From assembly GCA_900314985.1 (NCBI GenBank), contig OMXL01000011.1, positions 40,220-104,219 on the forward strand: a DNA stretch of 64,000 nucleotides, read 5' to 3'. This DNA comes from an uncultured Prevotellaceae bacterium (GTDB lineage: Bacteria > Bacteroidota > Bacteroidia > Bacteroidales > Bacteroidaceae). Under the pieces are notes generated by a model, which did no database searches, was not told where the DNA came from, and was given only the letters and a program-made list of their open reading frames with translations. Of this stretch, positions 1-8,423 are shown piece after piece. Both the position numbers and the translations under genes were made by a program. The stretch's first letter is position 1, and every line of letters starts with the position of its first letter.

Positions 1-32
1 TTTCTCTCAATTTCTTTGAGTTCGTGCTTGAA

Positions 33-209
33 TTACTCAGCAACTACGCTGTCAGCAGCAGTTGTGTCAGCAACTACGCTATCAACCTCAGCGCTATCAA
101 CAGCAGCGATTGAATCTGAATCAACAGCCTCAGCCTGAGCGGTCTTGTTACCACAAGAAGCGAAAGAGATAGCTGCAACAGCAACGAACATAAATACTAA
201 TTTCTTCAT
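33..209 (-). CDS. small acidic lipoprotein
   Basis: 58-residue protein if read from the ATG at 209, which directly precedes a lysine-rich signal sequence. An in-frame start further upstream would only add a basic extension. Residues 1-18 form a signal peptide and SFASC supplies a lipobox with Cys19, so a lipidated, exported peptide is predicted. The mature part is a low-complexity tail of Val-Asp-Ser, Ala and Thr units ending in Glu, with no recognisable fold. A Bacteroidetes -7 box lies about 50 nt upstream (262-269, minus strand). Family and role are unknown; small lipoproteins of this kind are common in Bacteroidales. Confidence 0.7.
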   Translation of the reverse strand: MKKLVFMFVAVAAISFASCGNKTAQAEAVDSDSIAAVDSAEVDSVVADTTAADSVVAE

Positions 210-261
210 TTTTCTAAGCTTTTTAAATCTGTAAAACAATCATTTGTTTATTAAAACGCTG

Positions 262-269
262 CAAAGTTA
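262..269 (-). promoter_or_regulatory. Bacteroidetes promoter -7 box
   Basis: Minus-strand TAACTTTG, about 50 nt before the lipoprotein ATG. Confidence 0.6.
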
Positions 270-438
270 GGCATTTTTTTGTTACGTTGTATCATTTTTT
301 TCGTTTTTTTTTAGGCTAATTTTGTAACTTTTTTGCAAATCGTTATAAATCAGTTAATTACGAAATGTTAAATTTCATGTAAAAAATACACCTAACTGAA
401 TTTTTGCTAAAAATGAGGTAAAAATGCTTTTTTTTGCG

Positions 439-446
439 TACCTTTG
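439..446 (+). promoter_or_regulatory. Bacteroidetes promoter -7 box for mtaB
   Basis: TACCTTTG matches TAnnTTTG. It overlaps a possible TTG start at 434, which is why the ATG at 476 is taken as the real mtaB start. Confidence 0.7.
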
Positions 447-475
447 CAAAAGGAAACAAGACACCTTATTTATAT

Positions 476-1813
476 ATGATAGATACCTCTGCTTTTCAAG
501 GGAAAAAAGCCGCTTATTATACGCTGGGTTGTAAGTTGAACTTTTCAGAGACTTCCACCTTTGGCAAGATGCTCAGTGACATGGGCGTCGTTACTGCTAA
601 GAAGGGAGAGCAGGCAGACATCTGTCTGATCAATACCTGCTCAGTCACTGATGTGGCCGACCACAAGTGTCGTCAAGCTATTCATCGCATGGTTCGTCAG
701 AATCCTGGCGCCTTTGTCGTTGTCACTGGCTGCTATGCCCAGCTGAAGCCAGAGAGCATTAGCAAGATTGAGGGTGTCGACCTGGTGTTGGGCTCTAACG
801 AGAAGGCCAACCTCATCCAGTTCCTGTCTGATGGGTTCATACGTCGCGATAACATCGCGACATACAAAACCGTCAAGACCAAGGACATCAAGACCTTTGC
901 ACCTTCCTGCTCGCGAGGCAATCGCACCCGCTACTTCCTGAAGGTACAGGACGGCTGTGACTACTTCTGTACCTACTGCACCATTCCCTATGCCCGTGGC
1001 TTCAGTCGCAATCCGACCATCGCCTCGCTGGTGGCACAGGCTGAGGAGGCTGCACGCGAAGGTGGTAAGGAGATTGTGCTGACGGGTGTCAACATCGGTG
1101 ACTTCGGAAAGACTACAGGCGAGAACTTTGTCGACCTCGTCAAGGCACTCGATGCTATCGAGGGCATCAGCCGCTATCGCATCAGTTCGCTGGAACCCGA
1201 TCTGATTAGCGACGAACTCATCGACTACTGCGCCCAGAGCCGAGCCTTCATGCCTCACTACCACATTCCTTTGCAGAGTGGCAGCGATACCGTGCTGAAG
1301 CTGATGCACCGCCACTACGACCGTCAGCTCTTTGCCGACAAGATACATCGTATCAAGGAGGTCATGCCCGATGCCTTTATCGGTGTCGATGTCATGGTGG
1401 GCTGTCGTGGCGAGACACCCGAGTGTTTCGAGGAGACCTACGAGTTCCTGCGCGACCTGGATGTTACCCAGTTGCACGTCTTCCCCTATTCCGAGCGTCC
1501 AGGCACTTCCGCCCTGCATATTCCTTATGTGGTGAGCGATGCCGAAAAGCGAGCCCGTAGTCAGCGCTTGCTCGCTCTGTCTGACGAGAAGACGCACGCC
1601 TTCTATGAGCGTTATATCGGTCAGGAGGCTGAGGTGCTCTTCGAGAAGGCACTACGTGGCAAGGCCATGCACGGCTTCACCAAGAACTATATCCGTGTAG
1701 AGTTGCCAGCCTCTGAGGCTCGTGAAGAATATGACAATCAGTTGCTGAAAGTTACTCTCGGTGACTTCAATCACGACAAGACGGCATTGGGCGCTTCGCT
1801 AAATGATAAATAA
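476..1813 (+). CDS. mtaB: tRNA t6A37 methylthiotransferase MtaB
   Basis: 445-residue radical-SAM methylthiotransferase predicted to convert t6A to ms2t6A at position 37 of ANN-decoding tRNAs. The N-terminal UPF0004 domain carries its cluster cysteines (YTLGCK, NTCSVT, TGCYAQ). The radical-SAM motif CDYFCTYC gives Cys161/165/168, and a TRAM-like segment ends the protein. Length and domain order fit the MtaB subgroup of the MiaB family. The ATG at 476 is chosen because the upstream TTG lies inside the promoter. A GT2 gene follows after 24 nt of AT-rich repeat-like spacer and may be co-transcribed. A MiaB or RimO assignment is less likely given the LGCKLN signature. Confidence 0.9.
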   Translation: MIDTSAFQGKKAAYYTLGCKLNFSETSTFGKMLSDMGVVTAKKGEQADICLINTCSVTDVADHKCRQAIHRMVRQNPGAFVVVTGCYAQLKPESISKIEGVDLVLGSNEKANLIQFLSDGFIRRDNIATYKTVKTKDIKTFAPSCSRGNRTRYFLKVQDGCDYFCTYCTIPYARGFSRNPTIASLVAQAEEAAREGGKEIVLTGVNIGDFGKTTGENFVDLVKALDAIEGISRYRISSLEPDLISDELIDYCAQSRAFMPHYHIPLQSGSDTVLKLMHRHYDRQLFADKIHRIKEVMPDAFIGVDVMVGCRGETPECFEETYEFLRDLDVTQLHVFPYSERPGTSALHIPYVVSDAEKRARSQRLLALSDEKTHAFYERYIGQEAEVLFEKALRGKAMHGFTKNYIRVELPASEAREEYDNQLLKVTLGDFNHDKTALGASLNDK

Positions 1814-1837
1814 TAAATGATAAATGATGGATGAACA

Positions 1838-2863
1838 ATGGATAAGGTTGCTATTGTCATATTAAACTGGAATGGTGCCAAGATGCTGCGCCAGTATCTG
1901 CCTACCGTCTTGAACTATTCGCGCGACGAGGCCACAGTCTATGTCGCTGACAATGCCTCGACAGACGACTCGTTAGAACTGCTGCGTAGTGAGTTCCCAG
2001 AGTGCAAGACCATCGTGCTCGACCAGAACTGGGGCTTTGCTGAGGGCTATAACAAGGCATTGAGCCAGGTAAAGGCAGAATACTACTTGTTGCTGAACTC
2101 CGACATCGAGGTGACGCACCATTGGCTCACTCCGCTCATAGAGTTTATGGACGTACACCCTGAGGTGGCCGCCTGCCAGCCCAAGCTGCTCTCTATATAT
2201 AATAAGGATATGTTCGAGTATGCCGGGGCGAGTGGGGGATATATCGACAATTTTGGCTACCCCTTCTGTCGTGGTCGCCTCTTCGACGTGGTCGAGGAAG
2301 ACAATGGACAATACGACTACGCCACCGAGATACTGTGGGCTACAGGTGCTGCGCTGATGATACGCTCTAAAGACTATTGGGAGGTTGGTGGACTTGATGG
2401 CCGCTTCTTTGCCCACAACGAGGAGATAGACCTCTGCTGGCGCCTCTGCATCCGTGGTCGTAAGATCTACTGTCTGCCCGAAAGCTATGTCTATCATGTC
2501 GGTGGTGGTACGCTGCCTAAGTCCAATCCCATGAAGACCTTCCTTAATTTCCGCAACAATCTGACGATGCTCTACAAGAATCTGCCCGACCAAGAGTTGC
2601 AGCATGTCATGCGCTGGCGTTGGTTCCTCGACTATCTCGCTGCCTGGGAGACGCTGATTCTTAATCGCAACTGGGGCGACTTCAAAGCCATCTATCGTGC
2701 CCGTCGCGCCTTTAAGCGGTGGCGTAAGGATTTTGATGCCGACCGTCAGCAGATTCAGGCTTCGCGCGTAGCACAGCGCGTACCAGAACGCTATAGCTTC
2801 TCCCTCCTTTGGCAGTATTATGCCAAGGGACGAAAGCACTTCTCTGATCTTCCGACTAAATAA
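1838..2863 (+). CDS. family 2 glycosyltransferase
   Basis: 341 residues with a GT-A fold of the GT2 family. It starts with the nucleotide-binding strand VAIVILNWNG, then VADNASTDDS, a DxD-like LLNSDIEV (Asp about 88) and a C-terminal NEEIDLCWRL that fits the acceptor/catalytic acid region. ATGAALMIRSKDYWEVGG is typical of rhamnosyl-type GT2 enzymes. No N-terminal signal; the basic C-terminal helices (about 260-341) could sit at the membrane face. Likely role: adding a sugar to a cell-surface glycan. Donor and acceptor cannot be told from sequence. It converges on the FHA gene with one base between the stops. Confidence 0.85.
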   Translation: MDKVAIVILNWNGAKMLRQYLPTVLNYSRDEATVYVADNASTDDSLELLRSEFPECKTIVLDQNWGFAEGYNKALSQVKAEYYLLLNSDIEVTHHWLTPLIEFMDVHPEVAACQPKLLSIYNKDMFEYAGASGGYIDNFGYPFCRGRLFDVVEEDNGQYDYATEILWATGAALMIRSKDYWEVGGLDGRFFAHNEEIDLCWRLCIRGRKIYCLPESYVYHVGGGTLPKSNPMKTFLNFRNNLTMLYKNLPDQELQHVMRWRWFLDYLAAWETLILNRNWGDFKAIYRARRAFKRWRKDFDADRQQIQASRVAQRVPERYSFSLLWQYYAKGRKHFSDLPTK

Positions 2864-2864
2864 T

Positions 2865-3407
2865 TTAGGATTCCTCTGTAGTAGTATGGAGGATAATGCT
2901 GGTGGCACCGAGGGTAAAGAGGGTGCCGTCCTCAATGATGCGACGCTCGCGGGGCTTCAGCTCTACATCGCCCACAAAGGTACCGGTATTGCTGTTGTTG
3001 TCGCTGAGCGTGTAGCGCAGCTGTCCGCGCTTGTCGCGTGAAACGGTAATCGTGCAGTGGTTGAGGTCCACACTGGGGTCAACCGTCTCGAAAGCAGTAT
3101 TGATGGGATTTCCCTTCTGGTAGCGTCCAATCACATTGTCGCCCATCTGCAGGGGGATAACCTGCTTGTAGTGGAACACGTTCTCGATGACAACGATGCT
3201 GCCACATGAAGAGTTGAGAGTTGAAAGTTGAGAGTTGAGAGTTTCATTCTCTTCCTTCTGTGTCTGACGGAGCTTGCTGACGCCAATACGGATGCCAAAC
3301 TCCTTACCACACTGGTCACACTTGAATACCAACGACTGACCAGCCTCGTAACGAGTCTCGTCGAACGTAATATAGTTGTCACATTTTGGGCAACGAACGC
3401 GCTTCAT
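2865..3407 (-). CDS. zinc-ribbon and FHA domain protein
   Basis: 180 residues. The N-terminus is an MJ0042-type zinc ribbon with paired CPKC and CDQC cysteines. The C-terminal half is a forkhead-associated domain (GDNVIGRYQKGN, then NHCTITV and a DNNSNTGTFVGD loop), a phosphothreonine-peptide reader. The two are joined by a linker whose residues (NETLNSQLSTLNSSC) are encoded by a dispersed GTTGAGA-type repeat at about 3210-3243. It begins 3 nt downstream of the HU/SPOR gene stop, so the two are probably co-transcribed. Role unknown; a signalling adaptor is a reasonable inference, although no Ser/Thr kinase is nearby. Confidence 0.8.
   Translation of the reverse strand: MKRVRCPKCDNYITFDETRYEAGQSLVFKCDQCGKEFGIRIGVSKLRQTQKEENETLNSQLSTLNSSCGSIVVIENVFHYKQVIPLQMGDNVIGRYQKGNPINTAFETVDPSVDLNHCTITVSRDKRGQLRYTLSDNNSNTGTFVGDVELKPRERRIIEDGTLFTLGATSIILHTTTEES
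3210..3243. repeat. dispersed GTTGAGA-type repeat inside the FHA gene
   Basis: Tandem GAGTTGA/AAGTTGA units of the kind seen between genes elsewhere in the window, here read in frame as the linker between zinc ribbon and FHA domain. Confidence 0.75.
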
Positions 3408-3410
3408 GTA

Positions 3411-4457
3411 TTATGAATTAGCTTTTTTATAGACCCATGCCTCGTAGAATTCCTCGTGCATGTTCATCTTGTTAAGCAGGCGGTAGGCCTCAGACTCACT
3501 GCTGAACTCGGCACTGATAACGCGTACTACATTGTTAGTAACGTCTACGTATGCATTGGGGAAACCTTCCTTCTTCAATTTTTCAACGTACAGCTCGGCA
3601 TTTGACAGCTTCACTTGGCTGGCAACGACGATGCAATACTTGGTGGTAGAGGCCGCTGCTGCAGTCTTTTGCTCAGCTTCCGTATTCTTCGCTTCCTTTG
3701 CTTCTTCGGCAGATGTGGCCTTGGCAGCAACAGGCTCAGCAACCACTGGCTCTACGGTAGGCAGTGTGGTGTCTTGCGGAATAAGCTTATAGAGGATGGA
3801 GTGCTGCAACTGACTCATCGTCTGTGTGCTCAGGTCGCTATTGGTTACTGGCGTAGCGATGAAGAAGAATGCAATCACTGCTGCTGCCACAGCTACCGCA
3901 TTGCGTATCCACGACATCTTGATGCTAATCTCCTTGTCATAGTCATCGTTGTCGTCGGTGAAGTCGAGCAGTTGTGGTGCTTCGGTTGTCTTGGCAGGCT
4001 CAACGGCAGGCATCTGCACCTTTTTGGCAACGCTGTTGCTCATGCAATTGAACGAGAACGAGCTCAATCCATAAAGGTCTGGCGAAAGAATGCCCGACTC
4101 ACAGGGAGTAAATTCGTAGTTGCCATCCTGGTTGACAGTAAGCTCACCAAGATCCTCTAAGATATAGTGGCCTTCCTCCTGCAACTGATGCTTCAACTCA
4201 GCCACCTCGTTCTCAATGCGACGCAGCGCCTCGGGGTAGGAGATGTCATAAGCCTCTACGTACGACTGTACCAGTACGGAGTCGTTCATTCGCAGCTGAG
4301 GATTGAATCCTAACGTGCGCAGAGGAGGAAGAAATAGATTATCGGATTCGTCATATCGCGCTGGTACATTGTGGGTTATAAAACCGCCAAAGTCTGGCAC
4401 AATAACGCAGTCATTGGCCAGTAGCAATATCTCGATATGTCTGTTTAATTGAATCAC
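3411..4457 (-). CDS. HU-CCDC81 / SPOR domain protein
   Basis: 348 residues from a GTG start at 4457, chosen because HIEILLLANDCVIVPDFGGF is the canonical N-terminus of Bacteroidetes HU-CCDC81 proteins and a promoter -7 box sits 5 nt upstream. The order is two HU-like CCDC81 modules (about 1-140), an acidic linker, one membrane segment (AVAVAAAVIAFFFIATPV), an Ala/Glu-rich periplasmic spacer and a C-terminal SPOR domain that should bind denuded septal peptidoglycan. It therefore probably links the cytoplasm to the division-site wall. The transcript would be essentially leaderless. An in-frame reading extends to 4763 but crosses the promoter and the divergent rfbC promoter, so it is rejected. 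Confidence 0.85.
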   Translation of the reverse strand: MIQLNRHIEILLLANDCVIVPDFGGFITHNVPARYDESDNLFLPPLRTLGFNPQLRMNDSVLVQSYVEAYDISYPEALRRIENEVAELKHQLQEEGHYILEDLGELTVNQDGNYEFTPCESGILSPDLYGLSSFSFNCMSNSVAKKVQMPAVEPAKTTEAPQLLDFTDDNDDYDKEISIKMSWIRNAVAVAAAVIAFFFIATPVTNSDLSTQTMSQLQHSILYKLIPQDTTLPTVEPVVAEPVAAKATSAEEAKEAKNTEAEQKTAAAASTTKYCIVVASQVKLSNAELYVEKLKKEGFPNAYVDVTNNVVRVISAEFSSESEAYRLLNKMNMHEEFYEAWVYKKANS

Positions 4458-4462
4458 GACTG

Positions 4463-4470
4463 CAAAATTA
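4463..4470 (-). promoter_or_regulatory. Bacteroidetes promoter -7 box, leaderless gene
   Basis: Minus-strand TAATTTTG ends only 5 nt before the GTG of the HU/SPOR gene, leaving almost no 5' UTR. Confidence 0.65.
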
Positions 4471-4544
4471 CGACTTTTTTCGGAAATGACAAACAAAAAT
4501 CGATGAAATATTGAAAAAACTTTCATTATCTCAAATTTTATTAC

Positions 4545-4552
4545 TACTTTTG
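4545..4552 (+). promoter_or_regulatory. Bacteroidetes promoter -7 box for rfbC
   Basis: TACTTTTG, 28 nt before the rfbC ATG and divergent from the HU/SPOR promoter. Confidence 0.65.
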
Positions 4553-4580
4553 CAGTGTTAAAATGACTAGATAACCATTT

Positions 4581-5129
4581 ATGGAGTTCAAGAAAACCGC
4601 TATCGAAGGAGTATATGTTATTGAACCACGCGTATTTAACGATGCGCGCGGGTACTTCTTTGAGGCTTGGAAGAAGGAGGAATTCGAGCAGAATATTGGC
4701 AAGGTAGAGTTCGTGCAAGACAACGAATCGAAGTCGTCGTATGGCGTTCTTCGTGGCCTGCACTATCAGAAAGGTGATGCCTCACAGGCTAAGCTGGTGC
4801 GTGTCATCAAGGGTAAGGTGCTGGACGTGGCCGTAGATATCCGCAAGTCGAGTCCTACGTTTGGCCAGCACGTCATGGTAGAGCTGAGCGACGAGAACAA
4901 GCGTCAGTTCTTTATTCCCCGTGGTTTTGCCCATGGCTTCCTGGTACTGAGCGACGAGGCCATCTTTACTTATAAGGTTGACAACCCCTATGCTCCTCAG
5001 GCAGATGCCGGCATCCGTTGGAACGACCCCGACTTGGGCATTGAGTGGCCCATCGATCCTAAGGACGTACAGACCAGTGAGAAAGACCTGAAACAGCCAT
5101 TCCTCAAAGATGCAGAAGTCTTTGAGTAG
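4581..5129 (+). CDS. rfbC: dTDP-4-dehydrorhamnose 3,5-epimerase
   Basis: 182 residues, the usual RmlC length. It epimerises C3 and C5 of dTDP-4-keto-6-deoxyglucose in dTDP-L-rhamnose synthesis. The cupin core shows the catalytic His61 (LRGLHYQ) and Tyr131 (FTYKVDN), with the FFIPRGFAHGF strand between them. RfbA, RfbB and RfbD are not in the window, so the pathway is split on the chromosome. It has its own promoter and is followed by a GTGAATA repeat tract before the next gene. Confidence 0.95.
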   Translation: MEFKKTAIEGVYVIEPRVFNDARGYFFEAWKKEEFEQNIGKVEFVQDNESKSSYGVLRGLHYQKGDASQAKLVRVIKGKVLDVAVDIRKSSPTFGQHVMVELSDENKRQFFIPRGFAHGFLVLSDEAIFTYKVDNPYAPQADAGIRWNDPDLGIEWPIDPKDVQTSEKDLKQPFLKDAEVFE

Positions 5130-5165
5130 TGAATAGAGAATAGTGAATAGTGAATAGTGAATAAC
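5130..5165. repeat. GTGAATA dispersed repeat
   Basis: Tandem 8-mers AATAGTGA/AGAATAGTG between rfbC and the lipoprotein gene. The same unit recurs at 40237-40269. Confidence 0.8.
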
Positions 5166-5167
5166 GA

Positions 5168-5965
5168 ATGAACATACGCAACGGATTAACGATTACATGT
5201 GTGCTTCTGCTGGCCGCCCTGATGGGTTGCGGACAACGCGCAGGAGATGCTAAGCTTCCCGAGAGCAAGGAGGCTAAGCAGTTGTTGCAGGGCGTCTGGA
5301 GTGACGAAGACACAGAGGACGTCGTCTTCCAGCTGCGAGGCGACTCTGTGTATTATCCTGACTCCACCAGTATGCCTGCCTTCTTCCGCGTCTACGACGA
5401 TACGCTCTACATCGGTTCATCAGCCCGCTATCATATCGAGAAACACACCAATCACGTGCTGTGGTTCAAGGGTTCCGATGGCGAAGTAGTCAAGCTGGTG
5501 AAGGGCGACGGTGACGAAGACAAAGAACTCTTTGAGCGCAACAAGACGCAGATACTGACCCTTGCTGAGGTGCTGAAGAAAGACACGGTGGTCAGCTACA
5601 ATGGCAACCGCTATCACCTGTATATTGCGGTGAATCCGACGAAATACAAGGTCGTTCGTCATACCATCAACGACGATGGACTGGATGTAGAGAACGTCTA
5701 TTACGACAATATCATCCACCTCAGCGTTTTCCAAGGCGACAGAGAACTTTTCTCGCGCGACTTCCGCAAGCAGCTGTATCAGCAGCGCGTCCCTGCGCAG
5801 TTCTTCGACCAGGCTGTGCTCAACAATATGGAGTACGACAGCACCGACGAGAAGGGCTTCCACGTTGACGTATCGCTCTGTACCCCTGGCGATGCCAGCT
5901 GCTATCTGATAGAGCACGTCATCTCGTTCGATGGCCAAGTATCCACAGAATTGTTAGAATATTGA
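5168..5965 (+). CDS. DUF4738-like lipoprotein
   Basis: 265-residue exported lipoprotein: the hydrophobic segment ITCVLLLAALMGC gives a lipobox with Cys21. The mature protein is beta-rich with a stretch reading LQGVWSDEDTEDVVFQLRGD, followed by a C-terminal half resembling Bacteroidetes DUF4738. No enzyme motif is visible. It overlaps the following nitrilase gene by 4 nt (TTGA), so translation is probably coupled. The DUF4738 name is from memory of the family pattern, so moderate confidence. Confidence 0.65.
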   Translation: MNIRNGLTITCVLLLAALMGCGQRAGDAKLPESKEAKQLLQGVWSDEDTEDVVFQLRGDSVYYPDSTSMPAFFRVYDDTLYIGSSARYHIEKHTNHVLWFKGSDGEVVKLVKGDGDEDKELFERNKTQILTLAEVLKKDTVVSYNGNRYHLYIAVNPTKYKVVRHTINDDGLDVENVYYDNIIHLSVFQGDRELFSRDFRKQLYQQRVPAQFFDQAVLNNMEYDSTDEKGFHVDVSLCTPGDASCYLIEHVISFDGQVSTELLEY

Positions 5966-6720
5966 AGGTAACGCTGCTACAGACCGACATCCAGTGGGCA
6001 CAGGCTGACAAGAACATTCTTGACGCTGAGCGCATGATAGCCGAGAACGCTGGCAGCGACCTCTATGTGTTGCCCGAGATGTGGAGCACGGGCTTTGCCA
6101 CCGAACCCCACCATATTGCGCACGAAGAAAACACCAACGCCGCCTTGCAGTGGATGCAGGATGCTGCCCGTCGCCATCAGTGTGCCATCAGTGGCAGCGT
6201 CGCCGTCCATCTGGCTGACGGCACCTTTCGCAATCGCCACTATTTTGTCGACGGCAGGGCAGGGCAGACCTACTTCTACGACAAGCACCACCTCTTCACC
6301 TATGGTCACGAAGACGAGCATTTCACGCCTGGCAACGACCGTCTGATTGTTAACTACGACGGTTGGCGTCTGCTGATTCTGACCTGCTATGATTTGCGCT
6401 TCCCCTGCTGGAGCCGTTATACTACAGGGCGTGAGTACGACGCTATCATCATCGTTGCCAACTGGCCCGATTCGCGCCAGGAAGCATGGAATGTGCTGAC
6501 ACAGGCTCGTGCCATCGAGAATCAGTGTTATTTGGTAGGCGTCAATAGGGTAGGCGACGACGCTAAATGTCACTATATCGGCGGTAGTGTGGCTGTAGAC
6601 GTTACAGGACATGTAGTAGCCCGCTGTGGCACTGATGTAGAGACGATGAGCGTCGAACTGGACAAGGAGGAACTGGAGTATAGACGCAGCAAATTCTGCG
6701 TTCTGGACGACAGAGACTAA
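5962..6720 (+). CDS. nitrilase-family omega-amidase-like hydrolase
   Basis: 252 residues with the carbon-nitrogen hydrolase triad Glu39 (VLPEMW), Lys108 (YDKHHLF) and Cys142 (LTCYDLRFP). The pattern resembles YafV/omega-amidase, which hydrolyses alpha-keto-glutaramate or alpha-ketosuccinamate as a metabolite-repair step. The start is a TTG overlapping the previous gene's TGA; it is preferred because KVTLLQTDIQW is the conserved first strand, and no ATG retains it. Substrate is inferred from family only. Confidence 0.85.
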   Translation: MKVTLLQTDIQWAQADKNILDAERMIAENAGSDLYVLPEMWSTGFATEPHHIAHEENTNAALQWMQDAARRHQCAISGSVAVHLADGTFRNRHYFVDGRAGQTYFYDKHHLFTYGHEDEHFTPGNDRLIVNYDGWRLLILTCYDLRFPCWSRYTTGREYDAIIIVANWPDSRQEAWNVLTQARAIENQCYLVGVNRVGDDAKCHYIGGSVAVDVTGHVVARCGTDVETMSVELDKEELEYRRSKFCVLDDRD

Positions 6721-6791
6721 CCGAATACCTTTTTTCTCTTAGAAAAAGTAAAATAAAACTTAATTTATTTTGCGCTTTGCATGTTTATTAG

Positions 6792-6799
6792 TACCTTTG
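6792..6799 (+). promoter_or_regulatory. Bacteroidetes promoter -7 box for gyrA
   Basis: TACCTTTG, giving an approximately 95-nt AT-rich leader before the gyrA ATG at 6900. Confidence 0.7.
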
Positions 6800-6899
6800 C
6801 AAGGTTAAATAAAATAGTAAAAACGCGTCAGCGGGCTTAAAAATGGCCTTAAACGCAAAAATAGTGAAATTGTAAATAGTAAAATTTTAAAATTATAAG

Positions 6900-8423
6900 A
6901 TGGATCAGACATTTGACAACGACAGAATTGTAAAAATCAACATTGAGGAAGAGATGAAATCGTCGTACATCGACTATTCGATGTCGGTGATTGTAGCTCG
7001 TGCCTTGCCCGATGTGCGCGACGGCTTCAAGCCCGTACACCGCCGTATCTTGTATGGTATGATGGGTATCAACAACGTGAGCACCCAGCCGTACAAGAAG
7101 TGCGCCCGCGTAGTCGGTGAGGTACTCGGTAAGTATCACCCCCACGGCGACTCCTCAGTATATGGCGCTCTGGTGCGTATGGCACAGGAGTGGAACATGC
7201 GCTACACACTGGTTGACGGACAGGGTAACTTCGGTTCGGTGGATGGTGACTCACCAGCTGCCATGCGTTATACCGAGTGCCGTCTGTCGAAGATGGGTGA
7301 GCATATCATGGACGACCTGGAGAAGGAGACCGTGGATATGGTCAACAACTTCGACGACTCGCTGGTGGAGCCCAGCGTAATGCCTACCAAGATTCCTAAC
7401 CTGCTGGTAAACGGTGGTAACGGTATTGCCGTAGGTATGGCTACCAACATGCCTACCCACAACCTGGGTGAGGTGATTGATGGTTGCTGCGCCTATATCG
7501 ACAATCCCGACATCGACACCGATGGTCTGATGCAGTATATTCCTGGTCCTGACTTCCCCACAGGTGCATATATCTATGGTCTGCAGGGCGTGCGCGATGC
7601 TTACGAGACGGGTAGGGGACGTATTGTGATGCGTGCCAAGGCCGAAATCGAGAGCACCGAGACGCACGACAAGATTGTGGTTACGGAGATTCCTTACGGT
7701 GTGAACAAGGCTGACCTCGTGAAGTATATCGCCGACCTCGCCAACGAGCACAAGATTGAGGGCGTGGCCAACGTGAACGATGAGTCTGGTCGTCAGGGAA
7801 TGCGTATCGTCGTTGACTGTAAGCGCGACGCCAATGCCAACGTGCTGCTGAACAAGCTGTTTAAGATGACAGCCCTGCAGAGCTCGTTCTCTGTCAACAA
7901 TATCGCACTGGTCAAGGGTCGTCCCCGTCTGCTGAACCTCAAGGAGTGCGTGAAGTACTTCGTTGAGCACCGTCACGACGTAACCATCCGTCGCACCAAG
8001 TACGACCTGAAGAAAGCCCAGGAGCGTGCCCACATCCTCGAAGGTTTGATCATTGCCGTGAACAACATCGACGAGGTGGTACACATTATTAGAAATAGTA
8101 AGACCCCCAGCGATGCCCAGCGTAACTTGGAGCAGCGCTTCAACCTGGACGAGCTGCAGTCGAAGGCTATCGTCGATATGCGTCTGAGCCAGCTCACCGG
8201 TCTGCGTGTTGACCAGCTGCACCAGGAGTATGACGATCTGATGAAGCTGATTGCCGACTTGGAGGAAATCCTGAACAACCCCGAGCGTTGCAAGCAGGTG
8301 ATGAAGGAAGAGCTGCAGGAGGTGAAGGAGAAGTATGGCGACCCACGTGGACTTCTATCCCGACGATCCTGTGGTTATCACCATCTCACACATGGGTTAC
8401 ATCAAGCGTACCCACCTCGATGA
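6900..8423 (+). CDS. gyrA: DNA gyrase subunit A, N-terminal part (frame broken)
   Basis: Encodes the breakage-reunion half of GyrA: winged-helix and tower regions with catalytic Tyr124 (AAMRYTEC), the [13 protein letters not shown] quinolone pocket and coiled-coil arms. True GyrA homology ends at KEKYGDPR (about residue 484). The frame then runs into 23 unrelated residues and stops at 8423. The normal continuation is in the +1 frame from about 8341. The linker that joins the two halves in other GyrA proteins (roughly 12-16 residues) is missing, so a deletion of about 40 bp that is not a multiple of three fits. Either an assembly error or a genuine split; gyrA is essential, so a simple null is unlikely. 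Confidence 0.9.
   Translation: MDQTFDNDRIVKINIEEEMKSSYIDYSMSVIVARALPDVRDGFKPVHRRILYGMMGINNVSTQPYKKCARVVGEVLGKYHPHGDSSVYGALVRMAQEWNMRYTLVDGQGNFGSVDGDSPAAMRYTECRLSKMGEHIMDDLEKETVDMVNNFDDSLVEPSVMPTKIPNLLVNGGNGIAVGMATNMPTHNLGEVIDGCCAYIDNPDIDTDGLMQYIPGPDFPTGAYIYGLQGVRDAYETGRGRIVMRAKAEIESTETHDKIVVTEIPYGVNKADLVKYIADLANEHKIEGVANVNDESGRQGMRIVVDCKRDANANVLLNKLFKMTALQSSFSVNNIALVKGRPRLLNLKECVKYFVEHRHDVTIRRTKYDLKKAQERAHILEGLIIAVNNIDEVVHIIRNSKTPSDAQRNLEQRFNLDELQSKAIVDMRLSQLTGLRVDQLHQEYDDLMKLIADLEEILNNPERCKQVMKEELQEVKEKYGDPRGLLSRRSCGYHHLTHGLHQAYPPR

Noticed and set aside
434-475. N-terminal extension of MtaB from a TTG
   Set aside because: The extension overlaps the -7 promoter box and does not match the family N-terminus.
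641-1597. Long minus-strand frame opposite mtaB
   Set aside because: Mirror of the mtaB codons, no domain resemblance, no promoter. Similar long antisense frames opposite gyrA, the GT2 gene and ileS were dropped for the same reason.
4458-4763. Upstream extension of the HU/SPOR gene
   Set aside because: It runs through the promoter and the divergent rfbC start and adds residues unlike the family.
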